A stretch of DNA of 64,000 nt from JAABTH01 sp964390725. Its GTDB lineage: Bacteria; Bacillota; Dethiobacteria; DTU022. This document shows positions 51,481 to 60,498 of this stretch, piece by piece (position 1 is the first letter of the stretch; each line of letters opens with the position of its first letter). The translations under genes were made by a program, and so were the position numbers. The notes below the pieces were generated by a model. It was given only the letters and a program-made list of their open reading frames with translations, did no database searches and was not told the origin of the DNA. The stretch is taken from contig CAYMIW010000001.1 in assembly GCA_964390725.1 (NCBI GenBank), positions 1-64,000 on the forward strand, read 5' to 3'.

Positions 51481-53250
51481 TTGAAAAATATTGTTTTGAT
51501 TGAGCCGCAATCAAAAGAGGACCACGTTTACAAGCATGTTCGCATGCCCCGCCTTGGCCTGCCAATACTGGGCACACAGCTCCGGGATGCTGGTTACAAT
51601 GTAAAATTGTTCATGGGCACCGGAGATTCTTTGCCCTGGGCACAAATATTAGAGGCCGATCTGGTTGGTATTTCTACTACTACGGCTACCTGTCGTGAAG
51701 CATATCAGATTGCTGGAATGGTAAGATCTAATAATATCCCGATTATTATTGGTGGGATGCATGCCACCTTTATGCCTGAAGAAGCGCTTCAATATGCTGA
51801 TTACCTTATCAGAGGAGAGGCTGAGTACAGCATATTACCACTTGTCCGCGCGATAGAAGCGGAAGAAATTCTTAAAGATATCCCCGGTGTATCATACTGG
51901 AATGACGGTAAGCAGGTTCACAATGATTTAACAACAACGCCAGTTGATATGGATACCCTGCCCATACCTGATCTTTCTTTGCTTGTCAATTCTTCCTCAA
52001 TGTTCAGCACGCCTGTGATGACTTCGCGGGGGTGTCCATATAACTGTACCTTTTGTTGCGTAACTGAAGTTTTCGGACGTCGTTACCGTCATCGCACTAC
52101 ACAAAATATTCTTGAAGAACTGAGCCGCTACCGCGGTAAAAATATCTTTTTTTGTGATGATAATTTTGCTGCCAACCCCAAGCTGACCAAAGATCTGTTG
52201 AGAGGGATGATTACAAACAATATTAAACTAAAGCGGTGGGGGGCCCAGCTACGTGTAGAGGCAGCCCGTGACGATGAGCTGTTATCACTGATGAAACAAT
52301 CAGGCTGTGGAATAGTATATATTGGTTTTGAATCAGTTAATCCCGCTACACTTAAAGGTTATAACAAGCAACAAACGGTAGAAGATATTGAAGAGGCTAT
52401 TCGCCGGTTCCATGAATATGGAATCAGAATACATGGCATGTTTGTTTTTGGCGCAGACACTGACACGGCTGAGACAATCAGGGAAACATCCAGGTTTGCT
52501 ATACGTAATCGTATTGATAGCATTCAATTTATGACTTTAACCCCTTTCCCTAATACCCCTTTCTACGATAAGCTGGAAGCAGAAGGCAGAATCTTTACCT
52601 ACGACTGGTCTCTGTATGATGGGCATCATACAGTGTTCCAGCCATTGTTGTTATCACCTGATGAGCTTCAGCATGAAACAATTGAAGCGATGAAGAACTT
52701 TTATTCACTGAAAAATATATTTCAAAACCTTACTTTAACCGGCATTGGTTCAGTTATTCACAGAACAATCGGGTGGGGTCTGACCCGCCATTTTGAGCGT
52801 CGAAACCGATGGTATGAGAATTTTTTACGGCATATTAAGCCAGGTGATTCACGACCTGTCGCGCTTCTGTACAGACTTTTAACTGATACAGGAAAAAATG
52901 AAACTGAAACCGCGGGTGTTCAACTGAAGGTTTCATTAACCGAAGAAAAAGGGATCGCTTATCTTAAGTTACGGGGTTTAGCTGACAAGCTGAATGTCAG
53001 GGAGTTACAGAAAACTTTAAAAGGGCTTTCTACAAGAAAATACAGTCAGGTAGTTATAAATGTTGAAGGGTTGCGCTTTACTTCAGATAAGGCGATAGCG
53101 GTTTTTAGTAAATATCTAAATAAACTTGGGGCAAGAGCGCGACGGCTGCAGGTTGTAGCTGCAGCGGAAAAACAGGCTCGGAAACTGCTTGGTGTTGGCA
53201 ATAAAAAACGACAGCGCTTGCAGCGGTTTGAATTGTTGATCAGCAGGTGA
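51481..53250 (+). CDS. B12-binding radical SAM protein with C-terminal STAS-like domain
   Basis: 589 residues. Residues 1-140 form a cobalamin-binding-type fold (VGISTTTATCREAYQIAGMV, IPIIIGGMHATFMPEEAL). The radical SAM motif SRGCPYNCTFC is near residue 182, followed by FFCDDNFAAN and YIGFESVNPATLKGYNK. The last 110 residues (VSLTEEKGIAYLKLRGLADKL to VVAAAEKQARKLLG) resemble a STAS fold, rare in this family. Typical substrates are lipids or peptidyl and tetrapyrrole groups. TTG 51481 is 8 nt after AAGGGAG. It is convergent with a GGR-type flavoprotein, perhaps in the same lipid process. Confidence 0.85.
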   Translation: MKNIVLIEPQSKEDHVYKHVRMPRLGLPILGTQLRDAGYNVKLFMGTGDSLPWAQILEADLVGISTTTATCREAYQIAGMVRSNNIPIIIGGMHATFMPEEALQYADYLIRGEAEYSILPLVRAIEAEEILKDIPGVSYWNDGKQVHNDLTTTPVDMDTLPIPDLSLLVNSSSMFSTPVMTSRGCPYNCTFCCVTEVFGRRYRHRTTQNILEELSRYRGKNIFFCDDNFAANPKLTKDLLRGMITNNIKLKRWGAQLRVEAARDDELLSLMKQSGCGIVYIGFESVNPATLKGYNKQQTVEDIEEAIRRFHEYGIRIHGMFVFGADTDTAETIRETSRFAIRNRIDSIQFMTLTPFPNTPFYDKLEAEGRIFTYDWSLYDGHHTVFQPLLLSPDELQHETIEAMKNFYSLKNIFQNLTLTGIGSVIHRTIGWGLTRHFERRNRWYENFLRHIKPGDSRPVALLYRLLTDTGKNETETAGVQLKVSLTEEKGIAYLKLRGLADKLNVRELQKTLKGLSTRKYSQVVINVEGLRFTSDKAIAVFSKYLNKLGARARRLQVVAAAEKQARKLLGVGNKKRQRLQRFELLISR

Positions 53251-53282
53251 TTTAAACTTAATTCAATATGTTATATAACTTT

Positions 53283-54341
53283 TTACGATTTCATGGTGAA
53301 AAGCCCCGAGAACATGATAGCCTGTCTTGTCGGGGTAAAGTACATCAAAATACTTTTAATCAGTTTGTGATTGATGCTGCTATACAGGGGGGCCGCCAGT
53401 GTGTTGTAACGTGCTGCCGACCCAGCCAGCCCTTCATTGATTGCCCTGGAGGCCAATAGGGCACTGGAAAAGGCATAGCTCAGACCTTCGGCTGAACTGG
53501 GACTGATCAGCCCTGCTGCTTCGCCTATTAGCAAAACGTTGCCCCTGCCGGTTAGTATTTGACCGGATCGGGAAGGCCGCATAACCGGTGCGCTTTCATG
53601 TTTTATACTTTCATTGAGTTTATAACCATATTGGTTTAGCTGTTCCTTTAAAAGGTTAAATTTCGTTTTTGCCTCTTTTCCTGTTGGTAATGCTGCACCC
53701 AGCACCTGGCAATTATCCTTGGGGATGATCCAGGAATAGAAATCGGTAATAGATGGGTTAAAAATAGCGGAATAATATGGCATCACCTCTATGGTGGAAA
53801 ACCATTCCTGAATTGCCAGGTAGCGGCGAGGGCGGGGTGCTGTGGAAAAAAGCAGTCGGCGTACTGATGAAGCTGCCCCATCGGCTCCTATCAGCACCTT
53901 GCATTCATGGGTTTCGTGGCCATTATCTTTGTATAGACGGACCCTGATAGAAGAGCTTCCTGCTTCAATGCCAGCCAGCTGTCTGCCAAACTTTGTCTCA
54001 ACTATGTCAGGCAAGAGTGATATGAGCCAGTGGTCAAACTTATTTCGATCCATATTTATGTAAAAACGCTGGTAATATTTATCTAAACCTGATTGTAAAT
54101 CAATAGCACGAACTTTAAAAATTTGTGGTCCGACGAGGATGTCGCGTGGTAAGGCGAGCCCTAGAACAGCTAAAATTTTTTGAGCGTCGGGAGCCAGCAA
54201 ACCGCCACAGCATTTTGTGGAGGCAGGATCTATCCCCGGATTAAACCTTTTATCTACTAAAAGTACCTTATACTTTCCTGCAATCATTCGAGCCAGAGTC
54301 GCACCTGCCGGTCCGGCACCCATAATTATGACATCGAACAA
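53283..54341 (-). CDS. Geranylgeranyl reductase-family FAD oxidoreductase
   Basis: 352 residues. It has an N-terminal FAD fold FDVIIMGAGPAGATLARMIAG, then KCCGGLLAPDAQKIL (the conserved Cys-rich turn of archaeal and bacterial GGR proteins), VLIGADGAASSVRRL, and GNVLLIGEAAGLISPSSAEGLSYAFSSALLA. These enzymes saturate isoprenoid chains of lipids or quinones. The start is TTG 54341, 9 nt after GGAGG. A matching N-terminal fragment is at 10431-10565. Confidence 0.88.
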   Translation of the reverse strand: MFDVIIMGAGPAGATLARMIAGKYKVLLVDKRFNPGIDPASTKCCGGLLAPDAQKILAVLGLALPRDILVGPQIFKVRAIDLQSGLDKYYQRFYINMDRNKFDHWLISLLPDIVETKFGRQLAGIEAGSSSIRVRLYKDNGHETHECKVLIGADGAASSVRRLLFSTAPRPRRYLAIQEWFSTIEVMPYYSAIFNPSITDFYSWIIPKDNCQVLGAALPTGKEAKTKFNLLKEQLNQYGYKLNESIKHESAPVMRPSRSGQILTGRGNVLLIGEAAGLISPSSAEGLSYAFSSALLASRAINEGLAGSAARYNTLAAPLYSSINHKLIKSILMYFTPTRQAIMFSGLFTMKS

Positions 54342-54609
54342 AACTGACAACCTCCAAGAAGGACAGGTAATGAGGCTCAAAATCTTTTCTATTCTGAGTT
54401 ATCCTTATTATAATTATAACCTATTTTAAATTGAGTTTAACTATTGCTCAGGTTTAATATTTCCCGTTTTACTGAAATATTACTGGCATTTATTCAGCAG
54501 ATTTTAATATAGTTTATTAAATCTTGGCTAAAGGATTGACATAGTTTGAGCAGAATTACACAGTATTATTTTTTAAGTAGGAAAATTACCTGGTTAGGGG
54601 AAAGATGTT

Positions 54610-55056
54610 ATGTTAAAAAAAGAGCTTATCGCTCCCTGCGGAATGAATTGCGGGCTTTGTGTTAATTACCAGTCGATGTTGTACGATCTTAAAAGAAAAG
54701 GTTTTAATAGGATATACTGCCCCGGGTGCCGTCCCCGGGGTGAGCATTGCCTGCATATGCAAGACAAATGTGATTTAGTTGGAAAAGGTTTGATTCATTT
54801 TTGCTTTGAGTGTGCAGAGTTTCCCTGTAAAAGACTTAAAGTGCTTGATAAGCGTTATCGTAATAAGTATCACCTGAGTATGATTGAGAACCTTAATTCA
54901 ATTAAAGAGAAGGGAATAGAGGCATTTTTGGACGCGGAAGATAAGAAATGGAAATGTTCAGACTGTGACTCAATGCTCTGTTGTCACAACGGGCTCTGCC
55001 TGAAATGTAATCTACAGGTTTTGCAGAATAACAAGCAATATCGCTGGGGAGAGTAA
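54610..55056 (+). CDS. DUF3795-type cysteine-rich protein
   Basis: 148 residues with about 17 cysteines. The start IAPCGMNCGLCVNYQ, the middle YCPGCRPRGEHC, and FCFECAEFPCKRLKVLDKRYR are DUF3795 hallmarks; a C-terminal block CSDCDSMLCCHNGLCLKC adds a second metal-binding-like knuckle. It probably binds zinc or iron; the biological role is unknown. ATG 54610 follows AGGGGAAAG. It is monocistronic with a likely terminator downstream. Confidence 0.8.
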   Translation: MLKKELIAPCGMNCGLCVNYQSMLYDLKRKGFNRIYCPGCRPRGEHCLHMQDKCDLVGKGLIHFCFECAEFPCKRLKVLDKRYRNKYHLSMIENLNSIKEKGIEAFLDAEDKKWKCSDCDSMLCCHNGLCLKCNLQVLQNNKQYRWGE

Positions 55057-55188
55057 AAAGACCTTAGCTTTAAATGAGTTTCTTGGCATCATTTATTCAG
55101 CATTTTTTTAAGAGATGAATGAAGCTATTAAGATAAAATATAACAAAATGTTTGTTCGTTTAAAGAAAAGATGATAGTTGTAATGATG

Positions 55189-55222
55189 CAGAGGACTTCA
55201 TATAGAAGTTCTCTGTAATTTA
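55189..55222 (+). terminator. Probable terminator of the DUF3795 gene
   Basis: An 11-bp stem with one G-U pair, CAGAGGACTTC (55189-55199) / GAAGTTCTCTG (55205-55215), with a 5-nt loop, then TAATTTATT. It lies 133 bp after the stop. The remaining AT-rich stretch up to 55764 shows no supported gene. Confidence 0.55.
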
Positions 55223-55764
55223 TTATATATTCAATAACTGTTTGATTAAAAAAATCTACCTCAAACTTGTTTTTCAAGACAGAAGGTTTAATTGAATAAT
55301 CGAATTGTTACAGAAAGGCACTCTGGTATCTAGTGGATAATACATTATTACAAGAACCCAGCAACTAAGTGTTTTGCCTTAATAAGTAAAGAAGGTCATT
55401 GAGCATGTCAATCATGATATTAGTATTTGGATTCATTGCAGTAATTTAGATCATTATAAGTAAATTTTTAAATAAACTGCTACTGTCCAAGTTTAAATTG
55501 GATTACCCTCTTGCAGCATAAGGAATACTCAAGTAAAAAGAAAGCAAACCTACACTTATCTAATCTATAATTATACAGTGCAATTAATTCATTATGAAAC
55601 TATATTTGTAATTCTATGCTTTCATATTGAAATAAGGTAATAGCTTTTTTGCACATCTATTTGATCGCTAAAAAAAAATTATTGATCTTATATTGCGCAA
55701 ATCAGTGTATTTGCTCTGTTGTAAATTTAGAGATTAAATCAAAAATTATGGGTTTATACTTTTA

Positions 55765-55780
55765 TGGCACAAAAATTGCG
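55765..55780 (+). promoter_or_regulatory. Sigma-54 (-24/-12) promoter of the acyl-CoA dehydrogenase/ABC operon
   Basis: TGGCACAAAAATTGCG matches TGGCAC-N5-TTGC exactly, with GG (55766-55767) and GC (55778-55779) 10 nt apart. It is 125 bp before the dehydrogenase start. A TTGCGCAA palindrome at 55693-55700 might be part of an enhancer site. An enhancer-binding protein gene lies at the end of the operon. Confidence 0.85.
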
Positions 55781-55904
55781 ACTATTATTATAATGATATA
55801 TAGCCATAAAAATTGTCAAAGGAGGTATTGGTGCTTATTGTATATAGTTTAAACGAAGTAAGCGATCAAGGTGTCTTAATTAAATTCACAGGAGGTCGCA
55901 GAGA

Positions 55905-57125
55905 ATGCAATATATGGAATTGTTTATGAAAGAAGAGGATCGTTTAATTGCGAAAACTTATCGTGATTTTATTGAAAAAGAAGTTATGCCGTATCGGGAT
56001 CAGGTAGATGATGATCATGAAGTAGTAGATAAAATTCTCTATCAAATGAATAAGAAACTGAAGACTCAGTCGTTATCTTTACCAGAAAAGTATGGAGGCG
56101 GAGGTATAACCTCTTCAGTCACCATGACGATTATTCATGAAGAGCTTGGTCGGGGAGATAGTGGAATAGGGGCTGCAGCTACAGTTACAGGATGGTGCTT
56201 TCAACCTGCAGGAATGGCTCAGAATACAGTTGTCTTGGATAAATTTGCCCCTTTGTTTTGTGGAGATGAATTAAAGCTTGGTTGTTTTTCCATGACTGAA
56301 CCAGGTGGACCACATGGAGGGGGAGGATGTGATATTGAGAATCCTACTCTAGAAGGGCGTAAGATAAGAACAACTGCTCGCTTAGATGGTAATGAGTGGG
56401 TGATCAATGGTCAAAAAATATGGGGTTCTAATAGCGGTGTTTCTGATTTATATTGTGTGACCTGTACTACAGACCCTTCTCTTGGCAATGAAGGGATTGC
56501 TTTAATCTATGTTCCTCATGATGCTGATGGAATCTCTTATGACAAGTTTGAGAAAAAAGCAGGTATGGAAGGCGATCGAAGCTGTGTTATGAATTTTGAT
56601 AATGTAAGAGTTCCAAAGGAATACCGGGCGGCAGGGCCAGGTAAAGATGCTGAAATATTACATGTCTGTATATTATCTGCGCGCATTAACACAGCTGCTT
56701 TAGTGATCGGCAATGCTCAAGCAGCATTTGAAATAGCTTTGAAGCATTCAGGTGAAAGGATTGTTGCAAATAAACCAATCCGACAACACTCGATATGTGC
56801 AGGAATGCTTGCTGATATGGCAATGGGTATTGAAACGGCTAGAAATTTTTATTTATCTACAGCTTATATGTTAGATCACCCGGAGGTTTATGGCACTGAT
56901 CCCAAGTTTTTAATGTCAAGAGCAACCATGGCAAAAGTTTACGCTGCTGAGGTTGCTATTATGGTAACTAATAAAGCCATGGAATTAATGGGTGCGTATG
57001 GATATGCTCGTGACCACCATGTTGAGAAATACTGGAGAGATTGTAAAATGGTTCAGCTATGGGAAGGCGGAGCTCAACTTGGACGATTTGATATATGTCG
57101 TGGTTATTATGATTGTGAATTGTGA
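55905..57125 (+). CDS. Acyl-CoA dehydrogenase
   Basis: 406-residue flavoprotein that introduces a double bond next to a CoA thioester. LGCFSMTEPGGPHGGGGCDIENPTLEG is the FAD/substrate loop, WVINGQKIWGSNSGVSDLY the middle beta domain, and QLWEGGAQLGRFDI near the C-terminus carries the probable catalytic Glu (E387), with GG in place of the usual GT. The Gly-rich loop is longer than in common family members, so a special acyl group is possible. GGAGG stands about 8 nt before ATG 55905. It is the first gene of the sigma-54 operon. Confidence 0.92.
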   Translation: MQYMELFMKEEDRLIAKTYRDFIEKEVMPYRDQVDDDHEVVDKILYQMNKKLKTQSLSLPEKYGGGGITSSVTMTIIHEELGRGDSGIGAAATVTGWCFQPAGMAQNTVVLDKFAPLFCGDELKLGCFSMTEPGGPHGGGGCDIENPTLEGRKIRTTARLDGNEWVINGQKIWGSNSGVSDLYCVTCTTDPSLGNEGIALIYVPHDADGISYDKFEKKAGMEGDRSCVMNFDNVRVPKEYRAAGPGKDAEILHVCILSARINTAALVIGNAQAAFEIALKHSGERIVANKPIRQHSICAGMLADMAMGIETARNFYLSTAYMLDHPEVYGTDPKFLMSRATMAKVYAAEVAIMVTNKAMELMGAYGYARDHHVEKYWRDCKMVQLWEGGAQLGRFDICRGYYDCEL

Positions 57126-57201
57126 TAGTGCAGTTTAGCAATCATATCCATACTTATTTAGTCTTATTGGACGTGGAAAGATGAATTGAGGAGGTTTTTA
57201 A

Positions 57202-58101
57202 ATGAGTGAGAACCCAGAAGAATATCTGGTAAGAAACCCTATATATAATAAAATATTAGCAGCAAAAAATATAAAAGAAATGACTTATATGAGTAACAAT
57301 CAAGTTCGCCAAGATCAATGCCATGTTAGCATAAATTGGATATATGATGTTCCGGACCCCAACCCTTGTATACACGAACATCTGCATGATTATGATCAAA
57401 TAATTTTTAATTGGGGAATTGATTCAAATACTCCACAAGTTCTTGGCGCAGATTTGGATTTTTACCTCGGAGGTCAACCTATAAGCTTAAATACTACATC
57501 TGCGATATATATCCCCAAAGGATTAAAACATGGGCCTGTTATTTGGAAAAGAGTTGAAAAGCCTCATATCCAGATGGTCATAACTCTTGGAACCGGTGAT
57601 ATTGAAAAGGTGTACTCAAATAGTGGTATTACTGAACCTAAAGATGGCCCTCCACAAAAGGAAAAAATTTTTGATTTTGAAAGATATGTAATAAGAAGTC
57701 CTCTGCGTGAAGTAGCAGTTGAGGTAATTAATCGCCAAATGCCAACAATGACTTTCATGAGTAAAGTTCATATACCAGAAGTTGATTATTATTCTGAGTT
57801 TGGTTGGATATACGCAATGCCGGACCCTAACCCACATGTTTTAGAACACGCTCATCCAAACTTCGAAGAGCTTGTTTTTCATATGGGAGCAGATCCTGAT
57901 AATCCAGAGGATTTAGGAGCTGAGATGGAGATAGGTGTTGAAGGAGCGCCTGTTCCAGTGAACACTACTAATGTATTCTTTTATCCAAAAGGCGTAAAAC
58001 ACGGACCAAATGTTTGGAAAGATGTTAGCAAGCCTCATTTGGAAGGTACTATAATGATTGGTGCCGGAACATTTGGTGAGGCCAGTCCTGCCGGGTTATA
58101 A
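57202..58101 (+). CDS. Protein with two cupin-like repeats
   Basis: 299 residues formed by an internal duplication (about 20-145 and 165-290). Each half reads WIYDVPDPNP or WIYAMPDPNP, then a His-x-His motif, then a LGAD/LGAE segment and PKGLKHGP or PKGVKHGP. The second half has a full cupin set (H216, H218, E223, H267); in the first half the Glu position is Gln (Q66; His at 60, 62, 110), so only one metal site may be complete. I know no function. The location between the dehydrogenase and importer suggests a hydrolase, isomerase or binding role on the imported compound. AGGAGG precedes ATG 57202. Confidence 0.75.
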   Translation: MSENPEEYLVRNPIYNKILAAKNIKEMTYMSNNQVRQDQCHVSINWIYDVPDPNPCIHEHLHDYDQIIFNWGIDSNTPQVLGADLDFYLGGQPISLNTTSAIYIPKGLKHGPVIWKRVEKPHIQMVITLGTGDIEKVYSNSGITEPKDGPPQKEKIFDFERYVIRSPLREVAVEVINRQMPTMTFMSKVHIPEVDYYSEFGWIYAMPDPNPHVLEHAHPNFEELVFHMGADPDNPEDLGAEMEIGVEGAPVPVNTTNVFFYPKGVKHGPNVWKDVSKPHLEGTIMIGAGTFGEASPAGL

Positions 58102-58217
58102 ACAATAATGCAAAATAGTCATGATGAAAAAGGAGGCTTGAGCGAAAGAGGTTATAGGAGTTGTATAGGTATTAAAATGTGTACGGCTGTTTAATTACTT
58201 AAGAATGGAGGGTGGCA

Positions 58218-59462
58218 ATGAAAAAGGCATTTTTTATTAGTATATCAATAATGATGGTGATTATGTTGTTTGTTGGCGGATGTGCCCAGGAGTCCGGAAC
58301 CCCAGGTCCTTCCGAAGAGACGGTGGAGACGGAGGGGGTAGAAACACTAACAATTGGAGGACTTTTTGCTCTAACTGGTTTCTGGAATGCAGCTTTTGAT
58401 AATAGTATTATGCGAATGCTGGATGAAGCCGTTATTATAATTAATGAAGAGGGTGGTTTTACCATTGGTGATACACAGTATTTAATTAATATTACATATG
58501 AAGATACTGAGAGTAATTTTGATGGTACTTCTTCTGCCGCCAACAGATTGGTATTTGAAAAAGAAGTAGACTTTATTTTAGGGCCTGCTGAACATTTTAC
58601 ACCAGCAGCTACGCCTATTACTGAACCGGCTGGAGTTTTATTATTCCCCGGTTGGTATAACGTTGTTCCTGATGAAATTGATCAAAATACGCCTTTTACT
58701 TTTGGAACATCGCAAGGTTCATTACCACATGCTACTGCAGTAATTAAGTCAATGAGGCAAGATTATCCCGATCTTAAAAAAATTGCTTTCCTCTCTCCAG
58801 ATGATGGGGCAATACCTTATGTCATTCCACACGTTACAAAAGTGTTGGAGGAGGAAGGATTTGAGATTGTAGGCGATCTGATTGCTTTTCCAAACGAGAC
58901 GGAAGACTTTAGCCCATTCGTTGCAAGAATTCTTGCTTTGGGTGATGAAGTTGAAGCAGTGTTTTGTGAGAAATCTCCTGGTCCTGCGGCTGTAGGTAAT
59001 ATTACTAAGGGTTTAAGAGAAGCGGGAAAAGAATATCCAATATTCTGTGGTTCGCCAATATCTACCGCTGATATAGCCACTGTTTCAGGAATTGAAGCTG
59101 CAGAAGGAATCCGAACCCCGATCGCTACACGAAATGATCCAGAAATGCCGCCAATAGCTGCTGAATTAGCAAACAGAATAACAGAAAAATATGGAGATGA
59201 TTTCCCACTAAGTTATCAGAGTGCTATTAGCCTATTTATTTTAATAGAAGCTATTGAAGCATCTCAAAGTCTTGATCCGTCAGTAGTAAGGGATACTTTG
59301 GAGTCAATGGATTATGTAAATACTATCTACGGTGAAGGAATATTATGTGGTGAGGATACGTTTGGGATAAATCATATAGTATCTCATCCACTTCCTGTGC
59401 AGATCTTTAAAAACGGTGAAGCAACACCCGGAGGTTGGGTAGAAATCGGTAGAATTCCTTAG
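58218..59462 (+). CDS. ABC importer substrate-binding lipoprotein (LivK-type)
   Basis: 414 residues from ATG 58218 (GGAGG 7 nt upstream). A signal peptide with lipobox FVGGC anchors the protein by the Cys near residue 22. Two-lobed type I periplasmic-binding fold: LTIGGLFALTGFWNAAFDNS, the first-lobe motif DTESNFDGTSSAANRLVFE, and FILGPAEHFTPAATPITEPAG. Members bind branched-chain amino acids, amides, urea or aromatic acids; the ligand is not evident. An intercistronic hairpin follows it. Confidence 0.92.
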   Translation: MKKAFFISISIMMVIMLFVGGCAQESGTPGPSEETVETEGVETLTIGGLFALTGFWNAAFDNSIMRMLDEAVIIINEEGGFTIGDTQYLINITYEDTESNFDGTSSAANRLVFEKEVDFILGPAEHFTPAATPITEPAGVLLFPGWYNVVPDEIDQNTPFTFGTSQGSLPHATAVIKSMRQDYPDLKKIAFLSPDDGAIPYVIPHVTKVLEEEGFEIVGDLIAFPNETEDFSPFVARILALGDEVEAVFCEKSPGPAAVGNITKGLREAGKEYPIFCGSPISTADIATVSGIEAAEGIRTPIATRNDPEMPPIAAELANRITEKYGDDFPLSYQSAISLFILIEAIEASQSLDPSVVRDTLESMDYVNTIYGEGILCGEDTFGINHIVSHPLPVQIFKNGEATPGGWVEIGRIP

Positions 59463-59472
59463 ATATAATTTA

Positions 59473-59515
59473 TTTAGCGCCGGGGCGGTAGTTTATTAAC
59501 TGCACTGGCGCTAAA
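59473..59515 (+). other. Intercistronic hairpin after the binding-protein gene
   Basis: Perfect 9-bp arms TTTAGCGCC (59473-59481) and GGCGCTAAA (59507-59515) with an inner AGTT/AACT stem. Such hairpins between the binding protein and permease often stabilise upstream mRNA or partly end transcription. Confidence 0.7.
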
Positions 59516-59587
59516 TTATGTAAATTAAAGATCAGGCATTTTTTTGTGTAAATATATTTTTGTCATAGTTGACTACGGAGGTGTTAT

Positions 59588-60451
59588 ATGGGGCTTCTAA
59601 TCAATACCGTAATCAATTCCTTAATTCTTTCATCTATGTATATTCTTGCTTCTTTAGGTTTTGCTTTTCTGTTTAATATGCTTCGCGTATTTAATTTAGC
59701 CCATGGGGCTATATATATGATAGGCGGATACATTGGTTATTATTTTATTGTTGGTATGGGGATGAACCATTGGTTTGCATTGTTTTTGGCTACAGTTATA
59801 GTAGCATTCTTCGGTGTATTCCTTGAAAGGTTTCTATTTCGTCGCTTAAAAGGAGATTTCAATCTCAATATAATGGCCTGTGTCCTTATTGTTGTGGTAC
59901 TGCAAACAACAGTGAATATTATTGTTGGTGATAAAACTATGGCGATTCCCTCTTTTGCTGAAGGAGTTGTAAGAACAGGGTTATTCTCTGTTAGCAACGA
60001 AAGGATTGTAACTTTTACAGCAGGAGTTATTTTACTGGGTGCTGCTATATGGTTCGTTAAATATACAAAAATAGGGTTACAAATGCAGGCTATAGCTCAA
60101 AATAGGGGGGGAGCCATTCTACAGGGAATTGATATTAATCGGGTTTCAGCAATTGCTTTTGCCTTAGGTTGTGGGTTGGCTGCTATTGCCGGAGTTTTCC
60201 TTGGTGCTTATTTACGGCTAAGCCCTTATATGGGTGACTTGATGCTTACAAAAGTGGTAATAATATTCATGCTGGCTGGAGTGGGAAGCATAACGGGCAT
60301 TTTAATCACCGGATTTATTCTTGGCACATTATCTTCTGTTTTACCAGTATTTATTAGCGGAGCGGCTAGCGATGCGGTCATAATTGCTATTGTTATTGTG
60401 ATTTTACTTATTCGGCCCCAGGGATTTTTTGGTTATCAGGTAGATATGTAA
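59588..60451 (+). CDS. ABC importer permease (LivH-type)
   Basis: 287 residues and about eight transmembrane segments. It starts with NSLILSSMYILASLGFAFLFNMLRVFNLAHGAIYMIGGY, the LivH hallmark around the first two helices, and has MQAIAQNRGGAILQGIDINRVSAIAFALG, the cytosolic EAA-like loop that contacts the ATPases. ACGGAGGTG precedes ATG 59588. It is partner of the LivM-type permease that follows at 47 nt. Confidence 0.93.
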   Translation: MGLLINTVINSLILSSMYILASLGFAFLFNMLRVFNLAHGAIYMIGGYIGYYFIVGMGMNHWFALFLATVIVAFFGVFLERFLFRRLKGDFNLNIMACVLIVVVLQTTVNIIVGDKTMAIPSFAEGVVRTGLFSVSNERIVTFTAGVILLGAAIWFVKYTKIGLQMQAIAQNRGGAILQGIDINRVSAIAFALGCGLAAIAGVFLGAYLRLSPYMGDLMLTKVVIIFMLAGVGSITGILITGFILGTLSSVLPVFISGAASDAVIIAIVIVILLIRPQGFFGYQVDM

Positions 60452-60498
60452 GAAATTAATCAACGCAATAGATGAAAGAAGGAGGATAATCAAAGAAA

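Noticed and set aside
55649..55852. 67-codon frame before the acyl-CoA dehydrogenase
   Set aside because: Runs through the sigma-54 promoter, has AT-rich random-looking translation and no ribosome site.
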